Positions 27,501-32,256 of a stretch of 64,000 nt of DNA are shown in pieces. The stretch lies in NCBI RefSeq assembly GCF_000002075.1, contig NW_004797628.1, positions 414,972-478,971 of the forward strand, in the 5' to 3' direction. The notes beneath the pieces were generated by a model. It was not told where the DNA came from. It worked only from the letters and a program-made list of their open reading frames with translations, and searched no databases. Numbering within the stretch: position 1 is the first letter of the stretch; each line of letters begins with the position of its first letter. The stretch is from Aplysia californica. Taxonomy: Eukaryota; Mollusca; Gastropoda; Aplysiida; Aplysiidae. Made by a program: the position numbers and the translations under genes.

Positions 27501-29624
27501 CTGCTGGGAGAGAAAAAAAATTTTTAAAATAAAAAGTAAAGATATATCTGAAGTTTTAAATCTGGCGGAAGAGAAAAGCCAAGCCTGCAAAGGCAATGAC
27601 AAAGCTGAATATGAAGACATAAAAGAGAAGTAAGAAGAAAATCATCTTGAGACAAGGCAGAATGGCTGGGAAAAGAATGCAAATTGTGGCTGAAGTAAAA
27701 TTTGAAAGAGAAATCAAAGGCAATGTTCAACCAAATAAAGAAACTAAAACCTATAGACTTGTCAGCTAAAATTTTAGCATGAACGCCGAAAAGGTAAAAC
27801 CCCAACAGAAACAAAAGATGTTCTGAATAGATGGCTTGAGTACAGTAAGACACTAATTGATACCACACAACCACAGGAGTTGGTGAATGTTTCCCGTCTC
27901 GACCATCATGCACTGAGGCAAGTCTCCACATCAGTGAAGTAGAACTTATGAATGCGAAAAGAAATACAAAAACACACGTAATGGCAGTTGTGCAACAGGA
28001 CAAAGTAGGAGCGAAAAGGAATGTAATGAAATGAAAGGACAGTGGTCTACAACTTTATGAGGGAGCTCTTGTAGTCTAGAGGTTACTGTGTTCGCCTCTC
28101 ATTCAATAGGTCCTAGGTTCAAAATCTGACAGCAACAGAAAATTTTCTTCTCTAAAATTGTCCCCTTTCACCTCCTTTCCTGCTCTCTTACTGTGTTCTG
28201 TGGTCTACTTTTGTCTCCACTTTCTGCCACCACTGCGCCCCCCCCCCCCTTCTTTATATGTACTTGAGGTGCCTTAAGTGTGGCAAGTAAATGACAATAT
28301 AGTTTCTCAATTCGTTCATCGTTATTTTTGAGTATTTTATCCGTTTTCAATTTTTTAAAATCAATCTGTTATTTCTTTTGACAAGAGATTTCATTCTTTG
28401 CAATATTCTTTAGGATGGTTTGGGGGTTCTAAATATAGGTACCAGAAACTAAGTTTTCAAAGTAGCTGTATGCCAAAGTTATCTGTTCCACATGAAAGGC
28501 CTATATCCATGAGCATTTTGGTACCCTTTAACCTCTCAGTCAATTTTTAAGAAAGTGGTAGTTGTTTAAAATTTTATCAAATTTGTTAAAGTCGGTCACT
28601 GGCTGCAACCCCATGTTTGACTGATAATAAAAGAGTACCAAGTGCTCTAAACATCTCCACATTAACAGAATACTATCACTATAACATATAGATGGAGCTT
28701 AATTTTTTTCAAGTCTGTGAGATCATTACAAATAGTATGTTATCACCTCAAACACGATGATCTGTTGTTATTTCAACAAAAACACAGAGCGTTGACCCGG
28801 ACGGCACCGCACCAGCCCCCGTGGCGAGCGAGTTGGCTCAATACTGTAGTGTACCCTGCATAGGGGTTACATGCTTTCCGAGTTTGCCGGAAGGATTGAT
28901 GCAAAATAATTCCAAGCTGATTACTTTATTCTAATAGGAAATAAACTGATGTTTCTATTGGTGCCTTTTTTGAGCCGGTAATTTACATATTTTGTCTTAA
29001 AAAATTATCTTTGAAAATTTTGATGTTATTTTTAAAGGCTTTCTATTTAAACATCAAATGCCAAAAATATACCAGGGGAAAGCCCATTCAAAGCTCTACA
29101 GTTCTTTGCCAATGAAAAGACAGTATTTAATCATCCATCTTTTCGCGAAGCATTTGAATGCACGCGTGTCAATTTTTGAACCACTGACCACCCATTCCGA
29201 CCGCGAGGGGCTACGCTTTCCTCTGCGATTCTCCAGCTCCTAATAAGCAGGCATATAAACAACTTACACCACTGTAACGAGGAAAAGCTGAACTTTTACA
29301 AGGTGTGCGGCATTTGGTGTTTTGTAGCGAAAGAGCAAAGAAACAGCAATCTGACTTACCCCGATTTCACATTTAATACGCGCTCGGAAGGCCGTGTTTA
29401 TGCTACTTACTAAATGTAATGGAGAGAAAATGTTAAGTCGTATCTTCTAATCCTATCTTTCCATTCAGAGTAAAGTCTGAAATCTCTTGAAACAAATGAA
29501 AAAAGGCTCACACTGTGTTCCTTTAAAAAAAATCTATATTTTCCCTTAGGTGTCAACAAAGAAAATTGTGGTTGTGACCGAGATGTTGACAAATCACAAG
29601 AAGCGTTACATGGGCGACACGTGA
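435..29624 (+). CDS. RASA1: p120 Ras GTPase-activating protein (spliced gene, 24-25 exons)
   Basis: This protein speeds GTP hydrolysis by Ras and is recruited to tyrosine-phosphorylated receptors and adaptors through its SH2 domains. Exons join in phase from ATG at 435 to TGA at 29622-29624, giving 908 residues without candidate exon 2, or 930 with it. Order and approximate residues: acidic leader 1-39, SH2 41-132, SH3 141-199, SH2 209-300, PH 346-443, C2 450-565, RasGAP 600-843, C-terminal helix 844-908. Key residues seen are SH2 arginines R67 (YLIRES) and R236 (YLIRPS), Tyr323 in EEIYSSI at the place of the human EIYNTI site, GAP arginine finger R657 (LFRAGS) and R771 in FLRLLCPAILNP. Human RASA1 is 1047 residues; nearly all of the difference is the missing Gly/Ala/Pro-rich N-terminus. 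Human RASA1 also has about 25 coding exons. The family assignment is secure from the full domain order. Confidence 0.97.
880..945 (+). CDS. RASA1: Candidate RASA1 exon 2 (uncertain)
   Basis: A 66-base segment lies between a pyrimidine-containing acceptor (ACAAG) and a donor (CAG|GTGGTT). Its length is a multiple of 3, so including or skipping it leaves the downstream frame intact. Phase from exon 1 reads a basic peptide (KPMTMCRKVFPLRRS). A different frame reads DGEADDDVSESFPPPS, which looks much more like the acidic, proline-containing linker before human SH2 but does not fit the phases of exons 1 and 3. Exon 1 can also join exon 3 directly. It is either a cassette exon or not an exon. Confidence 0.3.
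1060..1170. repeat. CTAGAT hexamer simple repeat
   Basis: A degenerate tandem of CTAGAT/AGATCT units, with runs such as ctagatctagatctag broken by short variants. The same hexamer recurs at 24714-24795, 56890-56995 and 57393-57405. The unit is nearly self-complementary, so the tract can fold on itself. Confidence 0.9.
1327..2222. mobile_element. 896-bp element with perfect 45-bp terminal inverted repeats
   Basis: Bases 1327-1371 and 2178-2222 are exact reverse complements over 45 bases. Each arm contains the perfect 20-base palindrome ATTCGGACTCGAGTCCGAAT (left copy 1329-1348). The 806-base interior has no credible ORF and includes 1578-1926, which matches the core of the pogo-like MITEs at 53.8 and 56.2 kb. 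No convincing target-site duplication is visible. It looks like a non-autonomous foldback or MITE-like element. Perfect arms suggest recent origin or homogenisation. Confidence 0.7.
1578..1926 (+). mobile_element. Fragment of pogo-like MITE core
   Basis: This segment, from the words gcatattatgagctgtg to ccgacacacgc, matches 56335-56640 in the same orientation and the 53.8-kb element in reverse. The CAGTGGAACTC termini of that family are absent here. The core is therefore either an internal deletion relic or was captured by the surrounding inverted-repeat element. A G-run of about 20 (1796-1815) interrupts it. Confidence 0.65.
2535..2717 (-). mobile_element. tRNA-derived SINE, copy 1
   Basis: Read on the minus strand from 2717 it begins GGGGGCTCTCGTCGTCTAG and carries a near-perfect Pol III B box (GGGTTCGAAACC). 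A body with the word AGAAAATTTTCTTCTCTA follows and runs to a CCCC-rich end. Related copies are at 28061 and 53511. The head resembles a tRNA with CTAGAGGTTAAGG in the A-box position, so this is a tRNA-derived SINE. Confidence 0.75.
3165..3305. mobile_element. CAGT-end short MITE, fragment copy 1
   Basis: Starts CAGTGGAACTTGCTGTAACA and shares a central part (about 3195-3300) with 20932-21123 and 25589-25774. The right terminus is missing. Confidence 0.5.
3389..3541 (+). CDS. RASA1: RASA1 exon 3: first half of SH2-1
   Basis: It encodes residues 40-90 and starts WYHGRLDRQSAEECL, matching human WYHGKLDRTIAEERL. The phosphotyrosine-binding arginine lies in GSYLIRES (R67). The acceptor is ttttttacag and the donor AG|GTAATT; the exon ends in phase 2. 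Confidence 0.97.
3700..4005 (-). mobile_element. Long-body member of the CTAAAACTAAAA-tail retroposon family
   Basis: In minus orientation this ends with the tail region shared by the short SINEs (tgccataaaac..ctaaaactaaaa). Upstream it has a different body (words such as gtgctgttgaggctaaagg) that matches 58531-58898. It lies in the intron between exons 3 and 4. Confidence 0.65.
4250..4385 (+). CDS. RASA1: RASA1 exon 4: second half of SH2-1
   Basis: It encodes residues 91-136, ILAMCGDYYIGGRQFESLSD onward, nearly identical to human IIAMCGDYYIGGRRFSSLSD. It ends YPVPPAE in phase 0 before the donor gtaagc. This closes the N-terminal SH2 domain. Confidence 0.97.
4568..5555 (+). repeat. 1-kb interspersed repeat, copy 1 (intron 4)
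   Basis: This block reappears in reverse complement at 28418-29408 in the last intron. Matching words include acacgcgtgcattcaaatgc, ttacaatggtgtaagttg, aaacatggggttgcagcc and gcatacagctactttgaaaa. No long ORF, no A-tail and no clear terminal inverted repeat is seen. The family is unrecognised. Bases 5556-6171 of the intron hold nothing I can identify. Confidence 0.8.
6172..6242 (+). CDS. RASA1: RASA1 exon 5: start of SH3
   Basis: It encodes residues 137-159, PVDDRRRVLAMFSYRKMPET and on, matching human RRRVRAILPYTKVPDTDE. The acceptor is tatttcag and the donor AA|GTAAGT, phase 2. Confidence 0.95.
6724..6841 (+). CDS. RASA1: RASA1 exon 6: rest of SH3
   Basis: It encodes residues 160-199 with DKGDTFIVHNELENEWLWVS, close to human LKGDMFIVHNELEDGWMWVT, and ends QFVEDL. 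The ending GLVPAQFVEDL keeps the usual SH3 proline (VPxxFV) that human RASA1 lacks. The donor is gtaagg, phase 0. Confidence 0.97.
6842..7575 (+). other. RASA1 intron 6
   Basis: I see no repeat family shared elsewhere in the window and no coding signal. A short G-rich patch (7180-7200) is the only local oddity. Confidence 0.6.
7576..7660 (+). CDS. RASA1: RASA1 exon 7: start of SH2-2
   Basis: It encodes residues 200-227, ending SYFHGNITKEEAVEKLMK, the alpha-A region of the second SH2 (human WFHGKISKQEAYNLLM). The donor is AAAG|GTAATG, phase 1. Confidence 0.95.
7661..8271 (+). other. RASA1 intron 7
   Basis: AT-rich sequence with no gene or shared repeat that I can recognise. Confidence 0.55.
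8272..8416 (+). CDS. RASA1: RASA1 exon 8: SH2-2 core
   Basis: It encodes residues 228-275 with GSYLIRPSENSPGDYSLFF; R236 is the phosphotyrosine-binding arginine. The human counterpart is CSFLVRPSDNTPGDYSLYF. The donor is AG|GTATTT, phase 2; reading past it gives only low-complexity T-rich codons. Confidence 0.97.
8417..9443 (+). other. RASA1 intron 8
   Basis: About 1 kb of AT-rich intron with no recognisable element. Confidence 0.55.
9444..9528 (+). CDS. RASA1: RASA1 exon 9: end of SH2-2
   Basis: It encodes residues 276-304, LDDIIKRYTSEEIVDGSKLV onward, matching human IGDIIDHYRKEQIVEGYYL. It ends RTNR in phase 0 before gtatgt. Confidence 0.95.
9899..10040 (+). CDS. RASA1: RASA1 exon 10: SH2-PH linker
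   Basis: It encodes residues 305-351. MEEIYSSIHQ places Tyr323 where human RASA1 has the EIYNTI phosphotyrosine site. It ends MTGFLNKR, the first strand of the PH domain (human KKGYLLKKG). Phase 1. Confidence 0.95.
10437..10519 (+). CDS. RASA1: RASA1 exon 11: PH domain
   Basis: It encodes residues 352-379, SDRKKLWKPFYFVLNGTEKY and on, matching human GKRWKNLYFILEGSDAQLIY. It ends YYFENEK, phase 0, donor gtgagt. Confidence 0.95.
10702..10775 (+). CDS. RASA1: RASA1 exon 12: PH domain
   Basis: It encodes residues 380-403, KSKPKGIIDLGYSALYPVHS, matching human TKPKGLIDLSVCSVYVVHDS. Phase 2 at the donor AG|GTATGC. Confidence 0.95.
10776..11592 (+). other. RASA1 intron 12
   Basis: No repeat shared within the window and no coding signal seen. 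Confidence 0.55.
11593..11680 (+). CDS. RASA1: RASA1 exon 13: PH domain
   Basis: It encodes residues 404-433, RPNCFQIVSNYDNNNEQICY onward, matching human RPNCFQIVVQHFSEEHYIFY. It ends SSDLAQ in phase 0. Confidence 0.95.
12080..12360 (+). mobile_element. Decayed LINE 3'-end fragment (CR1/L2/Rex1-like C-terminus)
   Basis: The + strand reads FKIACFPYKCIHNLAPPYLQ then DLLQ, and further on GPTLWNTLSTNT and RKNFQSLKKIVKQ in drifting frames. This matches the typical C-terminal pattern of many animal LINEs (TYK.LHGLAP.YL..L, then AP.LWNSLP, then FK..LKT.LF). It is a fragment with stops and frame changes inside RASA1 intron 13. The clade is not resolved. Confidence 0.7.
12883..13121 (+). CDS. RASA1: RASA1 exon 14: end of PH and start of C2
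   Basis: It encodes residues 434-512. KWIQFLKPYC closes the PH helix (human DWMKGLQAFC). FHKLVVSVLDAHRLPPKQLN starts the C2 domain (human QVSSLVLHIEEAHKLPVKHF), and GEGANPFWSAEFFLE matches GQNPVWSEEFVFD. It is the largest exon here (239 bases), phase 2. Confidence 0.97.
13122..16339 (+). other. RASA1 intron 14 (3.2 kb)
   Basis: The longest intron without recognisable elements. It has a G-run of about 19 at 15252-15270. ORFs at 13811-14071 and 15404-15811 show no family resemblance and look like chance. Confidence 0.6.
16340..16416 (+). CDS. RASA1: RASA1 exon 15: C2
   Basis: It encodes residues 513-538, DDIPPTVESFTVSLFNKIKR onward, matching human DDLPPDINRFEITLSNKTKK. Phase 1 at ATTG|GTAAGG. 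Confidence 0.95.
16737..16913 (+). mobile_element. Short CTAAAACTAAAA-tail SINE, copy a
   Basis: It runs from ggttggcaggtgctctggtg to a ctaaaactaaaa tail. It shares its whole length with copies at 19168, 40351, 40676 and (reversed) 47240. The flanks carry an approximate direct repeat GGATTAG (about 16729 and 16938), consistent with retroposition. Confidence 0.75.
17004..17173 (+). CDS. RASA1: RASA1 exon 16: end of C2 and lead into GAP
   Basis: It encodes residues 539-595. GEMGSLRLKSRYQHEVIMPE matches human EPGSLRVRARYSMEKIMPEE. It ends DEYTSLKE in phase 0, donor gtgtgc. Confidence 0.97.
17310..17352 (-). repeat. Tail fragment of the CTAAAACTAAAA family
   Basis: On the minus strand the segment reads gcgagcgccgtaaaacctct followed by actaaaaa. 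This is only the 3' tail of the retroposon family, in minus orientation. Confidence 0.6.
17473..18643. mobile_element. Possible 1.17-kb inverted-repeat transposon relic
   Basis: The left end (CAGGGTGATTGCAAGGCC, 17473-17490) and the reverse complement of the right end (CTGGGTGACTGCCAACCC) resemble each other. The CAGGGTG start is hAT-like, but no clean 8-bp duplication is visible. Inside are several variants of ccggaaa/ccctgggaa words, a (GT)n tract near 18475 and a GGGA/GCGA tract near 18520. The boundaries are tentative. Confidence 0.4.
19168..19340 (+). mobile_element. Short CTAAAACTAAAA-tail SINE, copy b
   Basis: It starts around gggatgggtggctggcagttg and contains the family words tggtttgctccttctttcc and tgttactctcttgtaac. 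It ends gtaaaacgctaagtaaaaat just upstream of RASA1 exon 17, within 45 bases of the splice acceptor. Confidence 0.7.
19381..19543 (+). CDS. RASA1: RASA1 exon 17: RasGAP start
   Basis: It encodes residues 596-649. ERSTLAHALLQIFRHERKEA matches human DRTLLASILLRIFLHEKLES, and LLCALNDKEIEKE matches LLCTLNDREISME. Phase 1. Confidence 0.97.
20047..20490. mobile_element. 444-bp MITE with TATATGTG inverted termini, copy 1
   Basis: The termini tatatgtg...gaatcaggcgctc (left) and gagcgcctgatttc...cacatata (right) are imperfect inverted repeats of about 34 bases. The whole unit matches 45878-46328 in the same orientation (words gttattggtatcatcttaaa, gaaaatggcc, ccaaagttt). It has no coding capacity. 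It ends about 50 bases before the exon 18 acceptor. Confidence 0.85.
20542..20684 (+). CDS. RASA1: RASA1 exon 18: RasGAP arginine finger
   Basis: It encodes residues 650-697, DEVSTLFRAGSLATTLMVQY, matching human DEATTLFRATTLASTLMEQY. R657 aligns with human catalytic arginine finger R789. It ends ELKQSCE in phase 0. Confidence 0.98.
20932..21123. mobile_element. CAGT-end short MITE, copy 2
   Basis: About 190 bases from CAGACCTGCTC to GGTCTGACTG. It matches 25589-25774 across most of its length (cgtccaagac, actgtccaagaggaccacc). It holds C-runs at 20993-21012. Confidence 0.6.
21274..21389 (+). CDS. RASA1: RASA1 exon 19: RasGAP
   Basis: It encodes residues 698-735, LDPKFLENTTDQQSNSEFFL then RLLTEVVESIF, matching human NTNLTHLLNILSELVEKIF. 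It ends TEACPP in phase 2 at CC|GTGAGT. Confidence 0.95.
21390..22023 (+). other. RASA1 intron 19
   Basis: Apart from a G-run at 21413-21428 it holds nothing I can name. Confidence 0.55.
22024..22110 (+). CDS. RASA1: RASA1 exon 20: RasGAP
   Basis: It encodes residues 736-764, TLRYVCNCLQKRAKTKWPAD then DTVKTRVV, matching human TLRYIYGCLQKSVQHKWPTN. Phase 2 at AG|GTAAGT. Confidence 0.96.
22111..23209 (+). other. RASA1 intron 20
   Basis: A C-rich run lies at 22386-22408. No gene or shared repeat is recognised. Confidence 0.55.
23210..23277 (+). CDS. RASA1: RASA1 exon 21: RasGAP signature
   Basis: It encodes residues 765-787 with SGFIFLRLLCPAILNPKSFN, nearly identical to human SGFVFLRLICPAILNPRMFN. 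R771 aligns with human R903, which stabilises the arginine finger. Phase 1. Confidence 0.98.
23278..23934 (+). other. RASA1 intron 21
   Basis: AT-rich sequence, nothing recognised. Confidence 0.55.
23935..24023 (+). CDS. RASA1: RASA1 exon 22: RasGAP
   Basis: It encodes residues 788-817, ENPSETAARTLKLVAKVLQN then LANLVDVGPK, matching human SPSPIAARTLILVAKSVQNL. Phase 0. Confidence 0.97.
24261..25308. mobile_element. 1.05-kb inverted-repeat element with a nested perfect inverted repeat
   Basis: The left end CATAGCTGCCACTTTCC and the reverse complement of the right end (CATAGCTACCACTCAGG) are similar. ATGAGG flanks both ends (24255-24260 and 25309-25314), consistent with a target-site duplication. 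Nested inside are perfect 29-bp inverted arms at 24648-24676 and 24863-24891. It is GC-richer than the surrounding intron and has no convincing ORF. Probably a non-autonomous DNA transposon. Confidence 0.6.
24648..24891. repeat. Perfect 29-bp inverted repeat around a CTAGAT tract
   Basis: 24648-24676 (starts GCACTCCTGTACAATTGCGG) is the exact reverse complement of 24863-24891. The 186-base spacer contains a CTAGAT simple repeat (24714-24795). In RNA this would fold into a long stem-loop. Confidence 0.85.
25589..25774. mobile_element. CAGT-end short MITE, copy 3
   Basis: Runs CAGTCGAACCCGC ... ATTTCAACTG, 186 bases, with TA directly before the left end. The terminal CAGT/ACTG and TA resemble pogo/Tigger-type MITEs. 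Two related copies are at 20932 and 3165. Confidence 0.6.
26135..26212 (+). CDS. RASA1: RASA1 exon 23: end of RasGAP
   Basis: It encodes residues 818-843, EAYMEVVQPFVKKYRDKMIL then YLDELS, matching human EPYMEGVNPFIKSNKHRMIM. Phase 0, donor gtaagt. Confidence 0.97.
26213..26938 (+). other. RASA1 intron 23
   Basis: It contains a G/(TG) tract at 26780-26800. At 26860-26912 there is a partial tail of the CTAAAACTAAAA retroposon family (tggcaagtgccgtaaaccc). Nothing else is recognised. Confidence 0.55.
26939..27061 (+). CDS. RASA1: RASA1 exon 24: C-terminal region
   Basis: It encodes residues 844-884, NVPKEPLSHEVLPGDPAREL then ATIHQLCATHLESLKSH, matching human NVPELPDTTEHSRTDLSRDL then AALHEICVAHSDELRTL. 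Phase 0. Confidence 0.96.
27390..28010 (+). mobile_element. Decayed LINE fragment (endonuclease-RT linker region)
   Basis: One frame reads NENWKDMKKVFTETAEELLG. Later segments in shifted frames read AEEKSQACKGNDKAEYEDIK and MFNQIKKLKPIDLSAKIL. The order matches the linker of many animal LINE ORF2 proteins (..W..VK..F..T.EEVLG.KK, a charged helix, then LY..TKKL). Stops and frame changes are frequent, so it is dead. It lies in the last RASA1 intron, directly before a SINE. Confidence 0.6.
28061..28245 (+). mobile_element. tRNA-derived SINE, copy 2
   Basis: It starts GGGAGCTCTTGTAGTCTAGA, has a mutated B box (AGGTTCAAAATC) and the body word agaaaattttcttctctaaa. It matches the minus-strand copy at 2535-2717 for about 180 bases and ends near a C-run (28239-28248). 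Confidence 0.75.
28418..29408 (-). repeat. 1-kb interspersed repeat, copy 2 (last RASA1 intron)
   Basis: Reverse complement of 4568-5555; see that copy. Both are inside RASA1 introns, about 23 kb apart and in opposite orientation, so they could pair in the pre-mRNA. Confidence 0.8.
29550..29624 (+). CDS. RASA1: RASA1 exon 25: C-terminus and stop
   Basis: The acceptor ttcccttag leads into VSTKKIVVVTEMLTNHKKRY then MGDT and TGA. The human end is QHVLKKLLAITELLQQKQNQ and on. The shared helix (KK..V.TE.L) and the correct phase support this as the last coding exon. Confidence 0.92.
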   Translation: MSTKKIVVVTEMLTNHKKRYMGDT

Positions 29625-31433
29625 CACACTGATAGATGATGGCATGCAACAGACTTCACTCATTGGAACCAATAGAAGCCAGGACCAATGTCAGGAACAG
29701 GAGACAGGTGTTGCCTGCATGTGCTGCTTAAAGTCCAGATGCCTGCATACTCAAAGGACAGGCGGTGTGGGGCGACTACAGTGAACAACCATTTTGGTTG
29801 AATGACAGGCCAGGCAGTACTGGTGACTATGACTTCAAGACTGGATTATCACCCTTGCATCACACTCCTGGCCTCCCCCCGAAACCTTCATTGCTGAATC
29901 AAGAGGACAAACAGGAAGTGTGAGCTAAAACAGTTTTTCAAATGAGAAACATTCCTTGACTAGTCCCGTGCATTTTTGTCGACTTTAAAATTTCTTATTA
30001 GATTTGTCAGGCTAGTAGCCGACCAAAAAGAAGTGGTGCTGAATATTTTGGGTTTTAAAAAAATGTATAAATTGCTGTTTTCTTTTAGCAAATATCATTG
30101 GAGTTCGGATGTTTTCGTTCTTGCCTGACTTAGAAAATTTTTTTTAGTTTCACATATCTCTTTGGGAAAGATGTTCACATTGTATTTCTGTCTGTCTTCT
30201 TCACTGCTTGGACAGGTCTTGTACCTATTCTGTAGCATAATTCTACCTTTGATGTCTAGCTCTGCCTCTTGCAATGTTTGTGCCTCTTTGTCTCTTGTTA
30301 ATATTTTTTTAAGCACTGCATTTTTAGCACTAAAGTAAATACCATCCATAGTTGTTTCTTTACTTGTTTTTTTTTTAATGTAAAAGAAACCACAATTGTT
30401 TTTGGTTTATTTTTTAAATATTTCAATTGAAAAGTAGTTAGCGAACATATGGGAACAACCCCCTGTGGACTTCGGGTCTTGACTGTATCCAAATTTGGCC
30501 TGGGCATTTTCATCTTTGTTTTGTAATTATGAATGTTTATATTTAATTGTATATTTATTTTGTTGTTTGTATTATGATATATTCACAGAGGCATGTGTGT
30601 TGTAAAAAGTTGTAAAATTACTTGAATAAGTCATCAGTCTTGGTTTTATAAATTATTTTGGTATGCTGAAAAATATTGATTATGGGGCGATTGTTTGAAC
30701 ACTTTTACAGTTTGATGGCTTAATGACACTTAAAGCCATGACATTTATTATTGCCAAAAGCAATATCTTTGTGATGCAGACTGCTTTTTGATGAGCCTTT
30801 GGCTCGGTGTCCTGTGCTGTGCTTTGTATCATGACTGTAGTGCTCATACAGTCAGGGAGTTCAATAACCTCAAAATGAGGTGAAAAGGGATGACTACGGA
30901 TATGTGTAACAAAGGGACCTTGACATATGGTAGATAGGGAATATCACCCAAGATGTGTTCATCTGATCTGCTTTTAATATCTAATTTTTTTTTTTTCTGA
31001 GATAGAATACTCTACTGCATTGAAGGTATCAGTAGCAGAGGTTATAATTTTTACATATTGTTCATATTTTGTTCTTGTCATGTCGGCATTGATTTTTTGC
31101 TGTGGTCAGTAGAAGCAGTGGATATTCTTCATTTTTCAGTAAACAAAGTTAGAATGATTTAACTCTTTCTCTAAACAAGAGGAAATTCCTCTCTGGGGTG
31201 TGTGGAACGGGTATTTCAAAATGATGTCAATGGTCACTTGAAACATTGTACTGTAATTAAAGAAAAGCAGTTGTGATAGAGAAAAAAGTCTGCCGTCATG
31301 ATACTACTGAAAGAGAACAAATCGACTGCTCGGAGTAGTCAGAGGAAGACTCTGTCAAACGCCAAAATAGCTTATCAATAAGTTTTACACAAAGCTGTCG
31401 AAATGTTGTTCATATTTTTTAGGTTCTGACAGG
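29625..31433 (+). other. Probable RASA1 3' UTR
   Basis: T-rich sequence with no ORF of note. The first AATAAA on the + strand after the stop is at 31480-31485, inside the following MITE, so no confident poly(A) site can be given. The 3' UTR may be long or use a variant signal. Confidence 0.4.
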
Positions 31434-31435
31434 TA

Positions 31436-32254
31436 CAGTGGAGTCCACTTAAACTGAACATGGTTAAACAAAAAATGGCAATAAATCAAAAGAAATTAGA
31501 ATCCCAACGTTTTTTCTGCTTAGTTTATGTAAAGATACTATCGATTAACCAAAATGTTCCTATCTCTAAACCTAAAAGCATTTGAAGGGTAACATTGTCT
31601 AAATCTTCACAAACATCCCTCTAGTAACATGTTAAATCATCAATTCTTATGCACTGCAGGAGAAAGAAATTTGAGAATGCATGTGTGTCAATTGAGGGCC
31701 AGAGAGGCATTGCCAGTGTACTGTTTTCTTTAGTTTGTCACACTCATCAAGATGTTTGTGCACTTTGTAAGAGTCTAGTAATACAAGGATAGCCAATGTG
31801 TGTCTGCAGCATGAACTTCGGTTGATTATGACCCTTTGTTTCTGTGAAGCTAGTCCACATAGGCCCTACACATGAGCATGTGACGGCACAAAGTGTGTTT
31901 TATATTGGACTTTCTCGTTTCTCTAGCCCAGCACAGAGTAGTTTGCAGTGCAATGTGCTGATCTTCTCATTTTTCTGTCTTTTGTAATTTTTCGGTAGAT
32001 TAACTTAGCAGAGAGTGTTAAAGAGAAAGCACAATGCATACATCCTGCAGTCCAAATTATAGTTACTGAAAAAAAGACAATGTAAATGAGAAAAAAACTT
32101 TCTTAAAATGAAATTTTCTGTTGTAAACTTGACATTCCCAACTCTACATTGCTGACAATCATCACTATTTGAGCAATCTCAAGAAACTGAAAACAGAGCC
32201 AGGCCGTAGAAAATCCGATGGTCCTGCAGGTTTCAGTTTAAGCAGACTCTACTG
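31436..32254. mobile_element. 819-bp pogo-like MITE flanked by TA
   Basis: The left terminus CAGTGGAGTCCACTTAAACT and the reverse complement of the right (CAGTAGAGTCTGCTTAAACT) match at most positions. TA sits directly outside both ends (31434-31435, 32255-32256). The interior has no credible ORF. CAGT ends and a TA target site fit the Tc1/mariner superfamily, pogo/Tigger type. Confidence 0.75.
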
Positions 32255-32256
32255 TA

